A stretch of DNA of 64,000 bases from contig NZ_JBNAGH010000004.1 of assembly GCF_049801095.1 (NCBI RefSeq), positions 124,001 through 188,000 of the forward strand. Direction: 5' to 3'. The position numbers were made by a program, and so were the translations under genes. This document shows positions 33,791-42,808 of this stretch, one piece after another (positions within the stretch are counted from its first letter, which is position 1; the number at the start of each line of letters is the position of its first letter). This DNA is from Dinoroseobacter sp049801095. Its GTDB lineage: Bacteria > Pseudomonadota > Alphaproteobacteria > Rhodobacterales > Rhodobacteraceae. The notes beneath the pieces were generated by a model that was given only the letters and a program-made list of their open reading frames with translations, had not been told where the DNA came from and made no database searches.

Positions 33791-34927
33791 TCAGTCGCGC
33801 ATGGAGGGCGGGCGCGCGTCGACCCAGGCGCCGTTTTGTTCGGCGCTGTCCACGGCTGCGTAGACTGCAGCCATGGAACGCAACCCGTCCACCGCCAGCG
33901 GCAGATCGCCTGCCGCCTGCCCCCGGATCCGTGCCGCCAGATCCACATAGATATTGGCCACGGCCAGCGGAAATCCTTCGGGATGGGCGATCGCCACGCG
34001 GCTGAGCCGCCCGGCCTCGTCCGACAGGCCCGCCTCGCCCTTCTCGATGATCTCGGTTCGACCGTTCAGCCGCGTGTAGTGGATCTGGTTCGGCTGTTCG
34101 GAGGCCCAACGCATGCCCCCCAACTCACCAAAAACCTGAATATCCAGCCCGTGCATCCGCCCGATGGCAATGGTGGAGGACCAGAGCCGACCGACCGTGC
34201 CGCCTTCCATCCGGAAGTTGACCATCGCGTCATCCTCCAGCACCCGCGCCGAAACGGTCGAGGCGAAATCCGCAGAGAGCGTCCGCACCTCGTCGCCCGT
34301 GATGAAGGAGGCCAGATGCAGCGCGTGGATCCCGCAATCGGCCATCTGGCCCGAGACCCCGGCCATGGCCGGATCATAGCGCCAGCGCACGCGCGGGTTC
34401 TCGGCATCATCCCCCGTGGCGTGGTGCCCGTGAGAGAAATTGGTGACCACCGTCCGGATCTTGCCCAGATCGCCGCGCCGCACCATCTCGCGCATCTCGC
34501 GGACCATGGGATAGGCCGAGTAGCAGTAGTTCACCGCGCAGATCTTGCCGGTCTCCGCGGCGATGCGGACGATCTCTTCGCCCTCCTCCACGGTCATGGT
34601 CATCGGCTTTTCGCAAAGCACATGGAACCCGGCCTCGAGAAACGCCTTGGTGATCTCGAAATGGGTGTTGTTCGGCGTGGCCACGGTCACGAGATCGAGC
34701 TTGTCTGTGCGGCCCTTCTCGCCTTCCAGCATCTCCTGCCAGTTGCCATAGGCGCGGTCCGAGGCGACGCCCAGCCGCTCCGCATAGGCCTTGCCCTTGG
34801 CCGCATCCACGTCGAGCGCGCCCGCAGTCAGGGCGAAATTCCCATCCGCCATGGCGCCGAGACGGTGGGCCGGTCCGATCTGGCTGCCTTCACCGCCGCC
34901 GATCATCCCCCAGGTCAGTCTGTTCAT
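33791..34927 (-). CDS. Gfo/Idh/MocA-family oxidoreductase
   Basis: 378-residue NAD(P)-dependent dehydrogenase. The N-terminal Rossmann motif is GMIGGGEGSQIGPAH (GxGxxS/xxxH type), ATPNNTHFEITKAF and HVLCEKPMTMTVEEG give the EKP motif with catalytic Lys, and the C-terminal substrate domain has SGQMADCGIHALHL (Asp/His pair). Start at 34927, 10 nt past the previous stop, with GAGGAT upstream. In an inositol locus it may oxidise scyllo- or D-chiro-inositol or act on another inosose; IolG at 41620 is a separate paralogue. Confidence 0.85.
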   Translation of the reverse strand: MNRLTWGMIGGGEGSQIGPAHRLGAMADGNFALTAGALDVDAAKGKAYAERLGVASDRAYGNWQEMLEGEKGRTDKLDLVTVATPNNTHFEITKAFLEAGFHVLCEKPMTMTVEEGEEIVRIAAETGKICAVNYCYSAYPMVREMREMVRRGDLGKIRTVVTNFSHGHHATGDDAENPRVRWRYDPAMAGVSGQMADCGIHALHLASFITGDEVRTLSADFASTVSARVLEDDAMVNFRMEGGTVGRLWSSTIAIGRMHGLDIQVFGELGGMRWASEQPNQIHYTRLNGRTEIIEKGEAGLSDEAGRLSRVAIAHPEGFPLAVANIYVDLAARIRGQAAGDLPLAVDGLRSMAAVYAAVDSAEQNGAWVDARPPSMRD

Positions 34928-34937
34928 CGCGGGATCC

Positions 34938-35834
34938 TCACTCAAATCCGATGGAGCGCAGATAGGCGCGGTTCAGTTTGGCATCGCCCAGCGAGTCCGT
35001 ATCCGGGAGGGTCGGATCGCAGTCTTGCTCCACCGTGCACCAGCCGGTGAAGCCCGCCTCCTCCAGCAATTGCCGAACGCGGGGGAAATCCACGTCGCCG
35101 TCGCCAAGATTGCAGAAGATCCCCTGCCCGCAGGCGTCGTAGAACCCAGTACGCTTGGCGATCACATCGGCCTTCACCACGGGGTCGATATCCTTGAAAT
35201 GCATGTAGCTGATGCGGGACATGTGTCGTTCCATGAAAGCCACCGGGTCGAACCCGGCATAGGAATGGTGGCCCGTGTCGAAGCAGATCTTGAGGAAGCT
35301 CTCATCCACCTCGCTCAACAGGCGCTCGAGCTCCGGCTCGAAATCCATGAAGCCTGCCGCATGGGCATGGATCCCTACGGTCAGCCCGTATTCCTCGGCG
35401 CCCATTTTGGCCACATGGGCGATGCGGTCGCGATAGGCAGTCCATTCGGCACTGTCCATCTGCTCGGCGGCATCGGCACGCCCGGCGGTGGGCGCGCGGC
35501 GCGGCGAGATCGAGTCGATCAGAACCAGATGCTGCGCTCCATGGGCGGTCAGCGCCTGACAGGTCCGGACCGAGGCGTCGAGCACCTCGTCCCACGCCTC
35601 CGGATCATGGAACGGCCGGAACACCACGCCGCCGATCAGCTCGAGCCCATGCTCGTCCAGCGCCTCGGCCACTTGGGGCGGGTCCTCGGGCATGAAGCCC
35701 ACGGGACCGAGCTCGATCCCCTTGTACCCCGCCTCTGCATTCTCGCGCAGCACGTCGCGCCAGCCCGGGTTGCGGGGATCACCTGCGAATTCCACCCCCC
35801 AGGAACAGGGGGCATTGCCGATACGGATGGTCAT
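34938..35834 (-). CDS. sugar phosphate isomerase/epimerase-type TIM barrel, IolE-like inosose dehydratase candidate
   Basis: 298-residue xylose-isomerase-like barrel. MTIRIGNAPCSWGVEFAGDP opens it; metal-ligand positions are evident in GIHAHAAGFMDF, KICFDTGHHSYAGFDP, ISYMHFKDIDP and WCTVEQDCD. IolE (inosose dehydratase), IolI and IolH share this fold. Since no other IolE candidate is in the locus while IolB, C, D, G and J are, IolE is the best fit, but the N-terminus also resembles generic epimerases. ATG at 35834 overlaps the upstream dehydrogenase stop (ATGA). Confidence 0.75.
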   Translation of the reverse strand: MTIRIGNAPCSWGVEFAGDPRNPGWRDVLRENAEAGYKGIELGPVGFMPEDPPQVAEALDEHGLELIGGVVFRPFHDPEAWDEVLDASVRTCQALTAHGAQHLVLIDSISPRRAPTAGRADAAEQMDSAEWTAYRDRIAHVAKMGAEEYGLTVGIHAHAAGFMDFEPELERLLSEVDESFLKICFDTGHHSYAGFDPVAFMERHMSRISYMHFKDIDPVVKADVIAKRTGFYDACGQGIFCNLGDGDVDFPRVRQLLEEAGFTGWCTVEQDCDPTLPDTDSLGDAKLNRAYLRSIGFE

Positions 35835-36949
35835 TGGGGCATGTCCTTCACTTGAACCACATCCTGCCACTGTCGCGTGGCCTGAGATTTTTGCGCGGCG
35901 GCCACGACCTGACTGACGGCGAGCCCGTCGCGGAAGGTCGGCCAACGCGGCGTGCCATCGGCGATGGCCTCGAGGAAATCGCGCGCCTCGATCGCGATCT
36001 GATCCTGGTAGCCGGTGCCGTGGCCCGGTCCCTGGCAAAAGGGCAGGTAATCGGGATGGGCCGGCCCTGTCAGGATCTGGCGGAACCCGCGCTCGGCCTC
36101 GGGCCCTTCGGCCCGGTAGAGCCAGAGGCTGTTCTGATCTTCCTGATTGAAGCGGATCGCGCCCTTTGTCCCTGTGATTTCATAGATATAGCCCATCTTG
36201 CGACCGGTCGCGATGCGGCTGAAATAGAGATGCCCCATGGCCCCGCCCGCAAAGCGGCACATCATCTGGGCGTGGTCGTCATTGGTCACGGCGACCCCGC
36301 CCCGATCATGGTGCACGGTCTCGATCTCGGCCATGAGCCCGGTGATCGGCCCGATCAGCGCGAGCGCTGCGTTGATCATATGGGGCGCAAGATCGCCCAT
36401 GGTGCCATTGGCCTCGCCCTCGGTCCGCCAGCTCGCAGGCATCTCGGGATCCGCATAGAAATCTTCCGTATGCTCGCCGCGGAACCAGGTGACATCGCCG
36501 ATCTCACCCTCCGCCACCAGCCGCCGCGCGTATTGCGAGGCGGGCGTGCGGATGTAGTTGAAGCCGATCATGTTAACGACGCCTGCCGATTCGGCAGCCG
36601 CTGTGATGGCCTCCGCCTCCGCCAGGGACGCGCCCAGGGGCTTTTCGCAAAACACGGGCTTGCCGAGCGATGTCGCCGCCTCGACGATGGCGCGATGGGT
36701 CTCCTGCGGCGAGGCAATGACCACCGCCTCGACCTTTGGATCCGCCACAAGGTCAGACCAATCCGCAGCCGCCCGCGCAAAGCCAAAGGCTTTGCGATAG
36801 CGCTCTGCCGAAGCGGGCGACGAGGCGGCCACCATTTCGAGTCGCGGTTTCAGGCGGGTGTCAAACAAGGCCCCCACGCAGGCATAGGCGACCGCATGGG
36901 CCTTGCCCATATAGCCCCCGCCGATGATGCCGATTCCGATCTCGGACAT
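35831..36949 (-). CDS. Gfo/Idh/MocA-family oxidoreductase, divergent from iolD
   Basis: 372-residue dehydrogenase. Rossmann motif GIGIIGGGYMGKAHAVAY, catalytic Lys in KPVFCEKPLGASLAEAEAI, and C-terminal domain blocks GFNYIRTPASQYARRL and GTMGDLAPHMINAALAL. The start at 36949 has GGGAGGG upstream. First gene of the minus-strand operon; its promoter region faces iolD and contains the 16-bp LacI-type palindrome. Likely an inositol or inositol-isomer dehydrogenase; the exact substrate is unknown. Confidence 0.85.
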   Translation of the reverse strand: MSEIGIGIIGGGYMGKAHAVAYACVGALFDTRLKPRLEMVAASSPASAERYRKAFGFARAAADWSDLVADPKVEAVVIASPQETHRAIVEAATSLGKPVFCEKPLGASLAEAEAITAAAESAGVVNMIGFNYIRTPASQYARRLVAEGEIGDVTWFRGEHTEDFYADPEMPASWRTEGEANGTMGDLAPHMINAALALIGPITGLMAEIETVHHDRGGVAVTNDDHAQMMCRFAGGAMGHLYFSRIATGRKMGYIYEITGTKGAIRFNQEDQNSLWLYRAEGPEAERGFRQILTGPAHPDYLPFCQGPGHGTGYQDQIAIEARDFLEAIADGTPRWPTFRDGLAVSQVVAAAQKSQATRQWQDVVQVKDMPQ

Positions 36950-36967
36950 GAGCCCTCCCAAAAACTC

Positions 36968-36983
36968 TTGCAACCGGTTGCAA
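36968..36983. promoter_or_regulatory. LacI-type operator, copy 2
   Basis: Perfect 16-bp palindrome TTGCAACCGGTTGCAA with central CG, 19 bp upstream of the dehydrogenase ATG (minus strand) and 92 bp upstream of iolD. Its 14-bp core is identical to the copy at 26810-26823 next to lacI. Confidence 0.75.
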
Positions 36984-37074
36984 CGTGAGTATCGTCTAAG
37001 TCAGAACGCGGTCAAGTCCGAACCTGATCGCAGATCTGCGCGGCAGACGCGCACTCTGGGAGGAGACACAAAAG

Positions 37075-38940
37075 ATGGCTGGGGACACGGTCCGTCTGAC
37101 GACGGCTCAGGCGATTATTCGCTATCTGAACGCACAGTTTATCGAGATTGACGGCACGCGACAGCGGGTCTGTGGCGGCGGTTTCGGCATCTTCGGGCAT
37201 GGCAATGTGACCTGTCTGGGCGAAGCGCTTTACGATCATCGCGAGACGCTGCCGCTCTATCGTGGGCAGAATGAGCAGAGCATGGGATTCGCCGCGGCGG
37301 CCTATGCCAAGTACCATTTGCGGCGTCGGTTCATGTTCTGCACGGCAAGCGCCGGGCCCGGCACGGCGAACCTGCTGACGGCCTCGGCACTGGCCCATGC
37401 GAACCGGCTGCCGATGCTGATGCTGTGCGGGGATGCGTTCCTGACCCGCCTGCCCGACCCGGTGCTCCAGCAGCTGGAGCATTACGGCAATCCGGCGCTC
37501 GGGGTGAACGACGCCTTCCAGGCGGTCACGCGCTATTGGGACCGGATCACCCATCCGGCCCAGATCATCCAGTCGCTTCCAGCGGCGCTGGCCACCATGC
37601 TCGACCCGGCGGATTGCGGCCCGGCTTTCCTTGGCTTGCCGCAGGATGTGCAGGGCTGGACCTTCGACTACCCGGTTGAGTTCTTTGAGGAAAAGACCCA
37701 CCGCATCCGTCGCATCACCCCCGACGCGCGCGAGGTGGCCGATGCCGCCGCCTTGCTGCGCGACGCCGAGAGGCCCGTGATTATCGCGGGCGGCGGTGTG
37801 CAGTATTCCGACGCTGTTGCCGAGCTGACGGCCTTTGCCGAGGACCACAACATCCCGGTGATCGAGACCATTGCCGGGCGCGCGAACCTTCTCAACGACC
37901 ACGCGCTGAATATCGGCCCCGTGGGCGTGACCGGCTCGGACAGCGCCAATGCGGTGGCCGAACAGGCGGATGTGATCCTCTCCGTGGGCTGCCGCTTGCA
38001 GGATTTCACCACCGGCTCCTGGACGGCCTTCGCAAAGGAAGCACAGTTCATCTCGCTCAACGCCGCGCGGCATGATGCGGGCAAGCACCGCGCCCTGCCG
38101 ATTGTCGGCGATGCGAAACTGGGGCTTGAGGCGCTGGCCGCCGAGATGACGCACTATCGCTGCCCGGCCCAATGGACCGCCTATGCGCAGGAGGAGCGGC
38201 GCAACTGGATGGCCTATGTGGCCGAGAATGTGCGCCCGGGGAACCGCCCGAACTCCTATGCGCAAGCGATCGGCGTGGTGAACGCGCTCTGCGATCCGCG
38301 CGACCGCGTTGTGGCCGCTGCCGGGGGCCTTCCGGCGGAGGTGACGGCGAACTGGCGCACCCTCGATGTCGGGACCGTGGATGTGGAGTTCGGCTTCTCC
38401 TGCATGGGCTACGAGATCGCGGGCGGCTGGGGCGCGCGCATCGCGCAAGCCGAGGTCGAGCCCGAGGCCGACACCATCGTCTTTGCCGGGGATGGCAGCT
38501 ATCTGCTGATGAATTCCGACATCTATTCCTCGGTCCTGACCCGCAAGAAGATGATCGTGCTGGTGCTCGACAATGGCGGTTTTGCGGTGATCAACAAGCT
38601 GCAGAACAACACCGGGAATGAGAGCTTCAACAACCTCATCGCCGACACCCCCACGGTGCCGGAGGCCTTTGGCGTCGATTTCGTGGCCCATGCCGCCTCC
38701 ATGGGGGCCGATGCGGTCTATGCGGAGAATGCCGATGCTTTGGCCGAGGCGTTCAAGGCCGCCAAGGCCTCGGACAAGACCAGCGTGATCGTGATGAATG
38801 TGGACGCCTATGAAGGCTGGACCACCGAGGGTCACACATGGTGGGAGGTGGGCACGCCCCATATCACCGACAATCCCAAGGTGCGCGCGGCCCATGAAGA
38901 GATCGAATCCGCCCGCGCCCGCCAGCGAAAGGGCGTCTGA
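37075..38940 (+). CDS. iolD: IolD, 3D-(3,5/4)-trihydroxycyclohexane-1,2-dione acylhydrolase
   Basis: 621-residue thiamine-diphosphate enzyme that opens the ring of diketo-inositol to 5-deoxy-glucuronate. N-terminal PYR domain has the ThDP Glu in YRGQNEQSMGFAAAAYAK; the C-terminal PP domain has GDGSYLLMNSDIYSSVL with the Mg/ThDP motif and NGGFAVINKLQ. Length and blocks match IolD. Strong SD (GGGAGGAGA) before the ATG. First gene of the plus-strand iolDCBJG operon, coupled to iolC by TGATG. Confidence 0.95.
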   Translation: MAGDTVRLTTAQAIIRYLNAQFIEIDGTRQRVCGGGFGIFGHGNVTCLGEALYDHRETLPLYRGQNEQSMGFAAAAYAKYHLRRRFMFCTASAGPGTANLLTASALAHANRLPMLMLCGDAFLTRLPDPVLQQLEHYGNPALGVNDAFQAVTRYWDRITHPAQIIQSLPAALATMLDPADCGPAFLGLPQDVQGWTFDYPVEFFEEKTHRIRRITPDAREVADAAALLRDAERPVIIAGGGVQYSDAVAELTAFAEDHNIPVIETIAGRANLLNDHALNIGPVGVTGSDSANAVAEQADVILSVGCRLQDFTTGSWTAFAKEAQFISLNAARHDAGKHRALPIVGDAKLGLEALAAEMTHYRCPAQWTAYAQEERRNWMAYVAENVRPGNRPNSYAQAIGVVNALCDPRDRVVAAAGGLPAEVTANWRTLDVGTVDVEFGFSCMGYEIAGGWGARIAQAEVEPEADTIVFAGDGSYLLMNSDIYSSVLTRKKMIVLVLDNGGFAVINKLQNNTGNESFNNLIADTPTVPEAFGVDFVAHAASMGADAVYAENADALAEAFKAAKASDKTSVIVMNVDAYEGWTTEGHTWWEVGTPHITDNPKVRAAHEEIESARARQRKGV

Positions 38941-39938
38941 TGGACGTTCTCAGCGGCATCGCAAAGAAGCGGTTCCTGGTGATCGGGCGCGTGGGCATGG
39001 ACCTGTCGCCCGAACCACCCGGAACCGGGATCGAGCACTCGACAAGCATGATGGTCGCCATGGGTGGCTCTTCGGCCAATATCGCGGCGGGGCTGGTGAA
39101 GTTCGGGGCCGAGGCGGCGCTGGTCACCCGGGTCTCGGATGATGCGGTGGGGCGCTACTGCGTGGCACAGCTCGGCGCCTATGGTGTGGATGCCAGCCAT
39201 GTAAAGCCAATCGCGGGGGAGTTCCGCAATTCGCTCGCGCTCTATGAGACGCGGGTCGAGGACCACAACTCGGTGATCTACCGTAACGGGGCTGCGGATT
39301 TTCAGATGTCCATCGCCGATGTGGAGGCCGTGGATTACAGCCAATATGGCGCGCTGATCACCGCAGGAACCGTGTTCGCCGCCGACCCCTCGCGCAGCGC
39401 GGCGTTCCGCGCGTTCGAGCTTGCCCGCGCTGCCGGGCTGCCGGTGATCTTCGACGTGGATTACCGCCCCTATAGCTGGCCCAGCCCCGCTGTCGCCGAG
39501 GAGGTCCTTTCCCGCGCGGGCGCCCTCTCGGATGTGATCGTCGCCAATGACGAGGAGTTCGGCTTCATGGCGGGTGGTATCGACAAGGGACTGGCCAAGG
39601 CCCGGTCCCTCGCCGAGACCAGCGCCAGCATCGTCGTTTACAAGATGGGCCATCTCGGCGCGATCACCTTCGCGGAAGGCACCGAGACCCGCACGGGCAT
39701 TTACCAAGTCGAGGCCCTGAAACCCACGGGTGCCGGCGACAGCTTCATGGCGGGGTTCCTCGCCAGCCTCGCCGAGGGCCGCCCCATGGATGAGGCCGTC
39801 CTGCGCGGCTCGGCCTGCGCGGCCATCGTGGTGGCCAAGCCCGGCTGCGCCCCGGCCATGCCGAACGGCCCCGAACTCGACGCCTTTCTCGCGCGCCATC
39901 CCGGCCCCAGCGCGCCCCAGCCAGATACCGGAGCATGA
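38940..39938 (+). CDS. iolC: IolC, 5-dehydro-2-deoxygluconokinase
   Basis: 332-residue PfkB-family kinase phosphorylating 2-deoxy-5-keto-gluconate (DKG). FLVIGRVGMDLSPEPPGTGI opens the sugar-binding lobe, AMGGSSANIAAGLVKFGAEA the first PfkB signature, and KPTGAGDSFMAGFLASL the second with the anion-hole GAGD and catalytic Asp. Start overlaps the iolD stop (TGATG). The product is cleaved by the aldolase encoded at 40781. Confidence 0.93.
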   Translation: MDVLSGIAKKRFLVIGRVGMDLSPEPPGTGIEHSTSMMVAMGGSSANIAAGLVKFGAEAALVTRVSDDAVGRYCVAQLGAYGVDASHVKPIAGEFRNSLALYETRVEDHNSVIYRNGAADFQMSIADVEAVDYSQYGALITAGTVFAADPSRSAAFRAFELARAAGLPVIFDVDYRPYSWPSPAVAEEVLSRAGALSDVIVANDEEFGFMAGGIDKGLAKARSLAETSASIVVYKMGHLGAITFAEGTETRTGIYQVEALKPTGAGDSFMAGFLASLAEGRPMDEAVLRGSACAAIVVAKPGCAPAMPNGPELDAFLARHPGPSAPQPDTGA

Positions 39939-39941
39939 GAC

Positions 39942-40784
39942 ATGCATATCGCGCCATTTGACAATGAAAACAAACCGATCGTCGACGTAGATGACGCATT
40001 GGTTCCGCTGAACTACTTCAATATCGTCAAGCTCAAAAAGGGCGAAAGCTTTGGCTATGCAGTCCCGGGCTACGAGACTTGCATCGTCCCCGCCACCGGT
40101 CTAATCGATGTGAGCGCGGGCGGGTTCACCGCCGCCAAGCTCGGCGGACGCGGCGTCGATGTCTGGGATGGGGAGCCCGAGGGGGTCTATGTGCCTACCG
40201 GGATGGAGGCGCGCTTTACCTGCCTCTCCGGTGACGCCGAGGTCTTCATCGCAGGGGCCAAGTTCGACAAGGTGCTTGAGCCCTTTGCCGTGCGCGCCGA
40301 TGAGCTCGACCTCGTGCAATACGGCTCGGACGACACCAAGACCCACCGCAAGATCAAGCACATCCTCGGCGCAAACCAGCATGAGCGCGTGGGGCGTCTT
40401 CTGGTCTCGGAACTCTTTACCGTTGGCGCGGGCGGCTGGTCGGGCTTTCCGAGCCACAAGCACGACACGGACCGCCTGCCGGACGAGACGCGCCATGACG
40501 AGACCTACAACTTCCGTTTCAAGCCGAACTACGGCTCGGGGTTGCAGATGCTCCAGCGCGAGGACAACAAGCCCGGCGACGCCTATCACATCATGGATGG
40601 CTCCACGATCTGCATCGACAAGGGCTACCATCCCTGCGCGGTGCTGCCGGGCTATGAGATGTACTACTTCACCATCCTTGGCGGGCTGAGCCAACGCAGC
40701 CTGAAGCAGTATTTCCAACCCACACATGAGGAACAGCTCCACACGATCCCGGGCATCATGGATATGGTGGCGAAGTTCAAATGA
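39942..40784 (+). CDS. iolB: IolB, 5-deoxy-glucuronate isomerase (paralogue 2)
   Basis: 280-residue bicupin. Metal-binding motif SGFPSHKHDTDRLPDETRHD, then ICIDKGYHPCAVLPGYEMYY matches the IolB family. It differs strongly from paralogue 1 at 21524 in the N-terminal half (MHIAPFDNENKPIVDVDDAL). The position between iolC and the aldolase gene indicates this is the canonical pathway copy. Its stop overlaps the start of the aldolase gene (ATGA). Confidence 0.9.
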   Translation: MHIAPFDNENKPIVDVDDALVPLNYFNIVKLKKGESFGYAVPGYETCIVPATGLIDVSAGGFTAAKLGGRGVDVWDGEPEGVYVPTGMEARFTCLSGDAEVFIAGAKFDKVLEPFAVRADELDLVQYGSDDTKTHRKIKHILGANQHERVGRLLVSELFTVGAGGWSGFPSHKHDTDRLPDETRHDETYNFRFKPNYGSGLQMLQREDNKPGDAYHIMDGSTICIDKGYHPCAVLPGYEMYYFTILGGLSQRSLKQYFQPTHEEQLHTIPGIMDMVAKFK

Positions 40785-41623
40785 CCCTCGCGACGCTTTC
40801 CGAAGTCCTGCAGCCCGCGCTCAAGGGCGGCTATGCGGTGGGCGGGCTCGTCTGTCTCGGCTGGGAGGATATGCGCGCCTATGTGGCCGCCGCCGAGGCC
40901 GAGCGCCTGCCTGTGATCCTGCAGGCCGGACCCTCCTGCCGGGCCCATACGCCCCTGCCCGTTCTGGGCCGGATGTTCCGCCACTTGGCCGAGAGCGTCT
41001 CGGTCCCTGTGGTCGCCCATCTCGACCACGGCTACAGCTTTGACGAATGCCGCGAGGCGCTGGACAGTGGCTTTACCTCCTTGATGTTTGACGGCTCGAA
41101 ACTGCCGCTCAGCGAGAATATCGCCCAGACCGCGCTGATCGCCGAGATGGCGCATCGGGCCGGGATCTCCTGCGAGGGGGAGATCGGCTTTGTCGGCTAT
41201 TCCGACGGGGCGGCGAGCCAGGGCACGAACCCGGCTGAGGCCGAGCGTTTCGCCTTTGAGACCGGCGTCGATGCCATGGCGATCTCCGTGGGCAATGTCC
41301 ATCTGCAGCAGAACCGCGAGGGCGGGCTGGACGAGGCGCGCATTGCCGAGATCGATGCCCGGACCGAGGTGCCGCTGGTGATCCATGGCGGCTCCGGCGT
41401 GCCGCTGGAGCAGCGCGCGCGGCTGGCCCGGGGCACCTCGATCTGCAAGTTCAATATCGGGACCGAGCTGCGGATGGCCTTCGGCACCGCCCTGCGCAGC
41501 GCCGTGGCCGCTGATCCGGACCGGTTCGACCGGGTGCAGATCCTGCGCGAGGTCGAAGCCCCGCTCGAGGCTGCCGCGCGCAGCGCCCTTCGCGCCCTGG
41601 CGCCAGAAAAGGAAATCGCATGA
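40781..41623 (+). CDS. iolJ: class II aldolase, IolJ-like (6-phospho-5-dehydro-2-deoxy-gluconate aldolase)
   Basis: 280-residue Zn-dependent class II fructose-bisphosphate-aldolase-type enzyme. Zn ligands and catalytic Asp are in VAHLDHGYSFDECR; FDGSKLPLSENIAQT, CEGEIGFVGYSDG, SVGNVH and VIHGGSGVPLEQR complete the family pattern. In this operon it would split DKG-phosphate into dihydroxyacetone phosphate and malonate semialdehyde. A generic class II aldolase would look similar; context drives the IolJ call. ATGA overlaps at both ends. Confidence 0.82.
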   Translation: MTLATLSEVLQPALKGGYAVGGLVCLGWEDMRAYVAAAEAERLPVILQAGPSCRAHTPLPVLGRMFRHLAESVSVPVVAHLDHGYSFDECREALDSGFTSLMFDGSKLPLSENIAQTALIAEMAHRAGISCEGEIGFVGYSDGAASQGTNPAEAERFAFETGVDAMAISVGNVHLQQNREGGLDEARIAEIDARTEVPLVIHGGSGVPLEQRARLARGTSICKFNIGTELRMAFGTALRSAVAADPDRFDRVQILREVEAPLEAAARSALRALAPEKEIA

Positions 41624-42606
41624 AACTAGGACTTTTGGGATGTGGCCGGATCGGACAGGTCCATGCCCGCAGCCTGTCGCGCATGGCCGGGGCAGATCTC
41701 GTGGCCGTGGCCGATGCCATGCCCGCCGCCGCCGAAGCGCTCGCGGCCACCTCCGGTGCAGAGGTGCGCGAGCCCGATGCGATCATCGCGGGCGCGGATA
41801 TCGATGCGGTGATCATCGCCACACCCACCACCCTGCATTACGATCAGATCCATGCCTGCGCCGCCGCGGGCAAGGCGATCTTTTGCGAGAAACCCATCGA
41901 TCTGAGCGCGGAGCGGGCCGCCGAATGCCGCGAGGCTGTGGCCGCTGCGGGCGTGCCGTTTCTGACCGCGTTCAACCGGCGCTTCGATCCGAGCTTTGCC
42001 CATCTGCAGGCACAGGTCCGCGCGGGTGCCATCGGCGCGGTCGAGCAAGTCGTCATCACCTCCCGCGATCCAGCCCCGCCCCCGATCGCCTATATCGAAA
42101 GCTCGGGCGGGCTCTTTCGGGACATGATGGTCCATGATCTGGACATGGCGCGCTTCCTTCTGGGCGAGGAGCCGGTGGAGCTCTTTGCCGTGGGTTCGTG
42201 TCTTGTGGATCCGGCGATTGGGGCGGCAGGCGATGTGGACACGGCGGCGGTCACCATGACCACGGCCAGCGGCAAGATCTGTCAGATCACCAATTCGCGC
42301 CGGGCCACCTATGGCTATGACCAGCGGATCGAGGTCCATGGCGCGGAAGGCATGCTGCAAGCGGCGAACCAGCCAAGCAACCTCGTGACCCGCGCCGGAG
42401 CAGACGGGTTCAACGGCGCGCGGACCATGGATTTCTTCCTGGAGCGCTACGAGGCCGCCTATCTCGCCGAGATGACCCATTTCGTCGAGGCCGTCAGCGG
42501 GGGCACCCCGCTCAGCGCCACGATCGAGGACGGGGTGGCGGCCCAGCGGCTGGCTGACAGCGCGGCGCAGTCCCTGGCCTCCGGCGCGCCTGTGCGCTTG
42601 ACCTAA
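41620..42606 (+). CDS. iolG: IolG, inositol 2-dehydrogenase
   Basis: 328-residue Gfo/Idh/MocA dehydrogenase, the first pathway step (myo-inositol to 2-keto-myo-inositol). MKLGLLGCGRIGQVHARSL is the Rossmann start, AIFCEKPIDLSAERAAECRE the catalytic Lys motif, TAFNRRFDPSFAHLQ and SRDPAPPPIAYIESSGGLFR are typical of IolG, and MMVHDLDMARFLLG has the Asp/His pair. Last gene of the iolDCBJG operon. Confidence 0.9.
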   Translation: MKLGLLGCGRIGQVHARSLSRMAGADLVAVADAMPAAAEALAATSGAEVREPDAIIAGADIDAVIIATPTTLHYDQIHACAAAGKAIFCEKPIDLSAERAAECREAVAAAGVPFLTAFNRRFDPSFAHLQAQVRAGAIGAVEQVVITSRDPAPPPIAYIESSGGLFRDMMVHDLDMARFLLGEEPVELFAVGSCLVDPAIGAAGDVDTAAVTMTTASGKICQITNSRRATYGYDQRIEVHGAEGMLQAANQPSNLVTRAGADGFNGARTMDFFLERYEAAYLAEMTHFVEAVSGGTPLSATIEDGVAAQRLADSAAQSLASGAPVRLT

Positions 42607-42808
42607 CTCCGGGTCCGGGCGAGACCTTGCGTCCGGCACACACGGTCATTTTATCGACTTTTTGTTGATCTGGACGCCTATATCGGCAAAAATACATCGG
42701 ACGGACCGGCATCCTCGCGATGCCCGGTCCCGACGGGCGGTTTCCCTTGGGGCATGCTGGCCTGACGGTTAAGCTGACTCGACTATGTATGTTTGCGGAG
42801 ACCACCAA

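Noticed and set aside
37012..38895. 627-codon open frame on the minus strand
   Set aside because: Shadow of iolD; no SD, no motif.
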